5,394 nucleotides of DNA from Gammaproteobacteria bacterium (GTDB taxonomy: Bacteria; Pseudomonadota; Gammaproteobacteria; UBA1113). Below the pieces are notes generated by a model. It was given only the letters and a program-made list of their open reading frames with translations. It had not been told where the DNA came from and searched no databases. The position numbers were made by a program, and so were the translations under genes. The stretch covers positions 1-5,394 of the forward strand of contig JAIELR010000139.1 in NCBI GenBank assembly GCA_019752835.1, given 5' to 3'. Shown here piece by piece: positions 3,687-5,394 of this stretch (position 1 is its first letter; each line of letters starts with the position of its first letter).

Positions 3687-5360
3687 TCAAGTGATATATA
3701 AAAGTGGCCTTGTTGTGATTGGCCTGTTTGCTGTGGTTTTTAAATACTCGACATACTCAACATAATTAAGCTGCCCTTCTGATGTGCCTGTGCTTGCTGA
3801 TGTGACCTGGAAGAAAACGTGCGTTGCGCCTTTGTAGTCATGCGTTCCGTCAGGATTCCATGCCGAATGATCATTCGGTGGTGTAGCTGGATTCCGAGGC
3901 GTAACCGCGTATGTAACGAGCTGATCCAATGTGTGAGGAGGCAAGTAGTTTGGATCACCGATATCCCGAGGAATACCTACTTCCCATCCTGTTCTTGCGC
4001 CAGTTCCAGTTGCTGATGTGGCGTTTATTGTTACAGTTCCCGCATTAACCCCAGTTGCAACATAACCAGTTATCGTTCCGTAAATTACGGCTTGCGTAGG
4101 TTTGTTAACGTCATGTAACAGCACGATACTTTTGCCAACTTCCATAGTTGTGGCTGATGCCGTTGGTGCGTTAAGATTTGTGGACGATATCGTTAAAACT
4201 GCTGTTTTTGTTCCCGGTATGCCTGTTCCTGGATTTACGCTTGTCGCGCTGTAATATTCCGATCCATCAACACCTTTATGACGGCGAGTATCAGGACTGA
4301 GTAATGCAGCATATGAGCATGATGTAACCGCGTGAGGCTGATTGTTTTGATAGATTTTCTTTGAACTGAGTTTTAGATCAATGTCGCCACCTGCCCAAGC
4401 ATCCTGAACTAAATTACCAACCTGATATTGCGTGTAAAGTACCGATGGATTCAAAGGCAGCATCGTATACATTGTGTCCGGTGAGCCGCCAATTGGAGCA
4501 ACAGGACTATTTGCTGATATCATCAATTCGCACTTACTCAGACTTGGCCTTGCTGCAACTACCGCGCCGAAAAGATTCTGGAAATACTGATACATGATCG
4601 ATGCGTTCGATGTAGGGGTTACTGCTCCGGTTGTGTCGCCCGGTGTCGACATTCCGGTGACCGTATTTGAGAGCGCATTCAACGGAGCGGTTTCGTTGAT
4701 TATGACCCCAGCAAAACTTGGATCATCGTTGTACGCATTTCCGATAGCTATCAGCCATGCTTGCAGACGCAAGGCAACGTCAGGCACCCACAATTTAGCC
4801 GCCCGTGATCTTGTTCCTGCATTGTTTCCAGCTCCTAACGTGCCTTCGTATTCGCCGTTTCTACTTGCTCCTGTACCACCAGTTGACCACGCATTACCAG
4901 TTCCACCAGCATAACCAACCCCGCCGCTTTGTTGCATGTATGCTGGGACAATCGGAGTGGATGAGGTTGTTGTTCCGTCATAGTTTCTATGAAATAGTTT
5001 TACCCACCATTTGCATCCGTTCTCAGGGGAAAGACTTAATGCCGCATTGATATTTACGGTCATAGTCTTTAACTGCTCGAATCTGGTAAAGTCGTAATTT
5101 CCTATTCCAGGATTTGCGACAGTATCTTCCGCAGCATTCCAGCTGACATTAGCTCCTATGTCTGGAAATACATCGCCTGTCGTGGCTGTATGTATTGCCA
5201 CAACATCAGTTTCAACCCTAGCTCTATGAGCGCTGTTTGATATTGGTGTACTTGCCAATAAAAGAACAAAATTAGGATTGAAGCGAATCGTATCGACCTG
5301 AGCAATAGGATTCTCCCGGTATATCTCAAGCCGGTTATAAACTCCGCCAAAACCTACCAT
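3687..5360 (-). CDS. Tail-associated protein with glycosidase-like TIM barrel and inserted tail-fibre beta module
   Basis: The 557-residue protein reads like a (beta/alpha)8 glycoside hydrolase. An early hydrophobic strand (FVLLLAS, 31-37) is followed by IGANVSWNAAED...GIGNYDFTRFEQL (68-97), a strand with WWVKLFHR (118-125), VPAYM (138-142) and LWVPDVALRLQAWLIAIGNAY (190-210). DPSFAGVIINETA (213-225) follows, where E223 is the best candidate acid at the end of a strand, then ELMISANSP (278-286), and finally ATHVFFQV (512-519) near the C-terminus. Residues about 145-186 are a Gly/Asn/Ser-rich loop. Residues about 371-460 (NPGTG, VGKSIVLLHD, GTITGY, GTVTINATSATGTG...GWEVG) match a beta motif common in phage tail fibres and seem to interrupt the barrel. 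A surface-polysaccharide hydrolase is the likely role; a catalytically dead binding domain is possible. ATG 5360 has only a weak GAG ribosome site and overlaps the upstream gene by 7 bp. Confidence 0.75.
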   Translation of the reverse strand: MVGFGGVYNRLEIYRENPIAQVDTIRFNPNFVLLLASTPISNSAHRARVETDVVAIHTATTGDVFPDIGANVSWNAAEDTVANPGIGNYDFTRFEQLKTMTVNINAALSLSPENGCKWWVKLFHRNYDGTTTSSTPIVPAYMQQSGGVGYAGGTGNAWSTGGTGASRNGEYEGTLGAGNNAGTRSRAAKLWVPDVALRLQAWLIAIGNAYNDDPSFAGVIINETAPLNALSNTVTGMSTPGDTTGAVTPTSNASIMYQYFQNLFGAVVAARPSLSKCELMISANSPVAPIGGSPDTMYTMLPLNPSVLYTQYQVGNLVQDAWAGGDIDLKLSSKKIYQNNQPHAVTSCSYAALLSPDTRRHKGVDGSEYYSATSVNPGTGIPGTKTAVLTISSTNLNAPTASATTMEVGKSIVLLHDVNKPTQAVIYGTITGYVATGVNAGTVTINATSATGTGARTGWEVGIPRDIGDPNYLPPHTLDQLVTYAVTPRNPATPPNDHSAWNPDGTHDYKGATHVFFQVTSASTGTSEGQLNYVEYVEYLKTTANRPITTRPLLYIT

Positions 5361-5394
5361 ATGACGCTCACTGTAGCTGCGTTTAATTCAATAA
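5354..5394 (-). CDS. 3' end of an upstream tail-region gene, cut by the window edge
   Basis: In another minus-strand frame the last 12 codons before TAG (5356-5354) read IELNAATVSVIW. The stop lies just inside the start of the tail protein (7-bp overlap), as expected in a tightly packed late operon. A terminal hydrophobic beta strand ending in Trp fits a structural protein. With so few residues no identity can be given, and chance opening of a 13-codon frame cannot be excluded. Confidence 0.45.
   Translation of the reverse strand, partial: IELNAATVSVIW

Noticed and set aside
4594..5050. Plus-strand open frames opposite the large tail protein (4594-4914 and 4805-5050)
   Set aside because: They lie entirely antisense to a well-supported gene, have no ribosome site or domain pattern, and their composition mirrors the repetitive Gly/Ala/Thr codons of the opposite strand.

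Overview
This window is the distal end of a tailed-phage or prophage late region, infecting a Gram-negative and probably proteobacterial host. The host inference rests on a two-component spanin pair (Rz plus an embedded Rz1 lipoprotein), which only makes sense with an outer membrane. It is also supported by a GH19 endolysin of the type common in proteobacterial phages and by a consensus sigma-70 promoter. Base composition looks moderate in the late genes and much more AT-rich at the left end. I cannot name a genus.

Reading the minus strand in the direction of transcription (right to left), the layout begins with the last 12 codons of a cut-off upstream gene (5354-5394). Next comes a 557-residue tail-associated protein that resembles a glycosidase TIM barrel, with a tail-fibre-type beta module apparently inserted in it (3687-5360). 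An 86-residue tail-region protein (3417-3677) and a 268-residue beta-rich, probably sugar-binding or receptor-facing protein (2611-3417) follow. The lysis module is next. It contains a coiled-coil protein with a C-terminal membrane segment (2228-2569), the inner-membrane spanin Rz (1765-2220) with Rz1 embedded out of frame (1818-2000), a 31-residue single-span membrane peptide (1673-1768), a GH19 endolysin (1077-1676) and a DUF1353 protein (634-1080). Several junctions are 1-bp or 4-bp start/stop overlaps, so the cassette is probably translated as a coupled chain. Two start codons are non-ATG or differ from the longest reading frame: the endolysin starts at GTG, and Rz and the coiled-coil protein most likely start at internal ATGs.

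On the plus strand, facing the late operon tail to tail, is a short bicistron. It has its own perfect consensus promoter (TTGACA, 16 bp, TATAAT at 216-243), an unknown 63-residue protein (281-472) and an immediately adjacent 58-residue ribbon-helix-helix-like protein (473-649). The last 16 bp of the second gene overlap the end of the DUF1353 gene on the opposite strand. This looks like an independently expressed 'moron' or regulatory cassette, possibly autoregulated through repeats upstream of its promoter.

No tRNA, rRNA, CRISPR array, insertion sequence or transposase is visible. The left 215 bp is AT-rich and holds no convincing gene; it may be the end of the phage region, but no attachment site can be demonstrated from one window.
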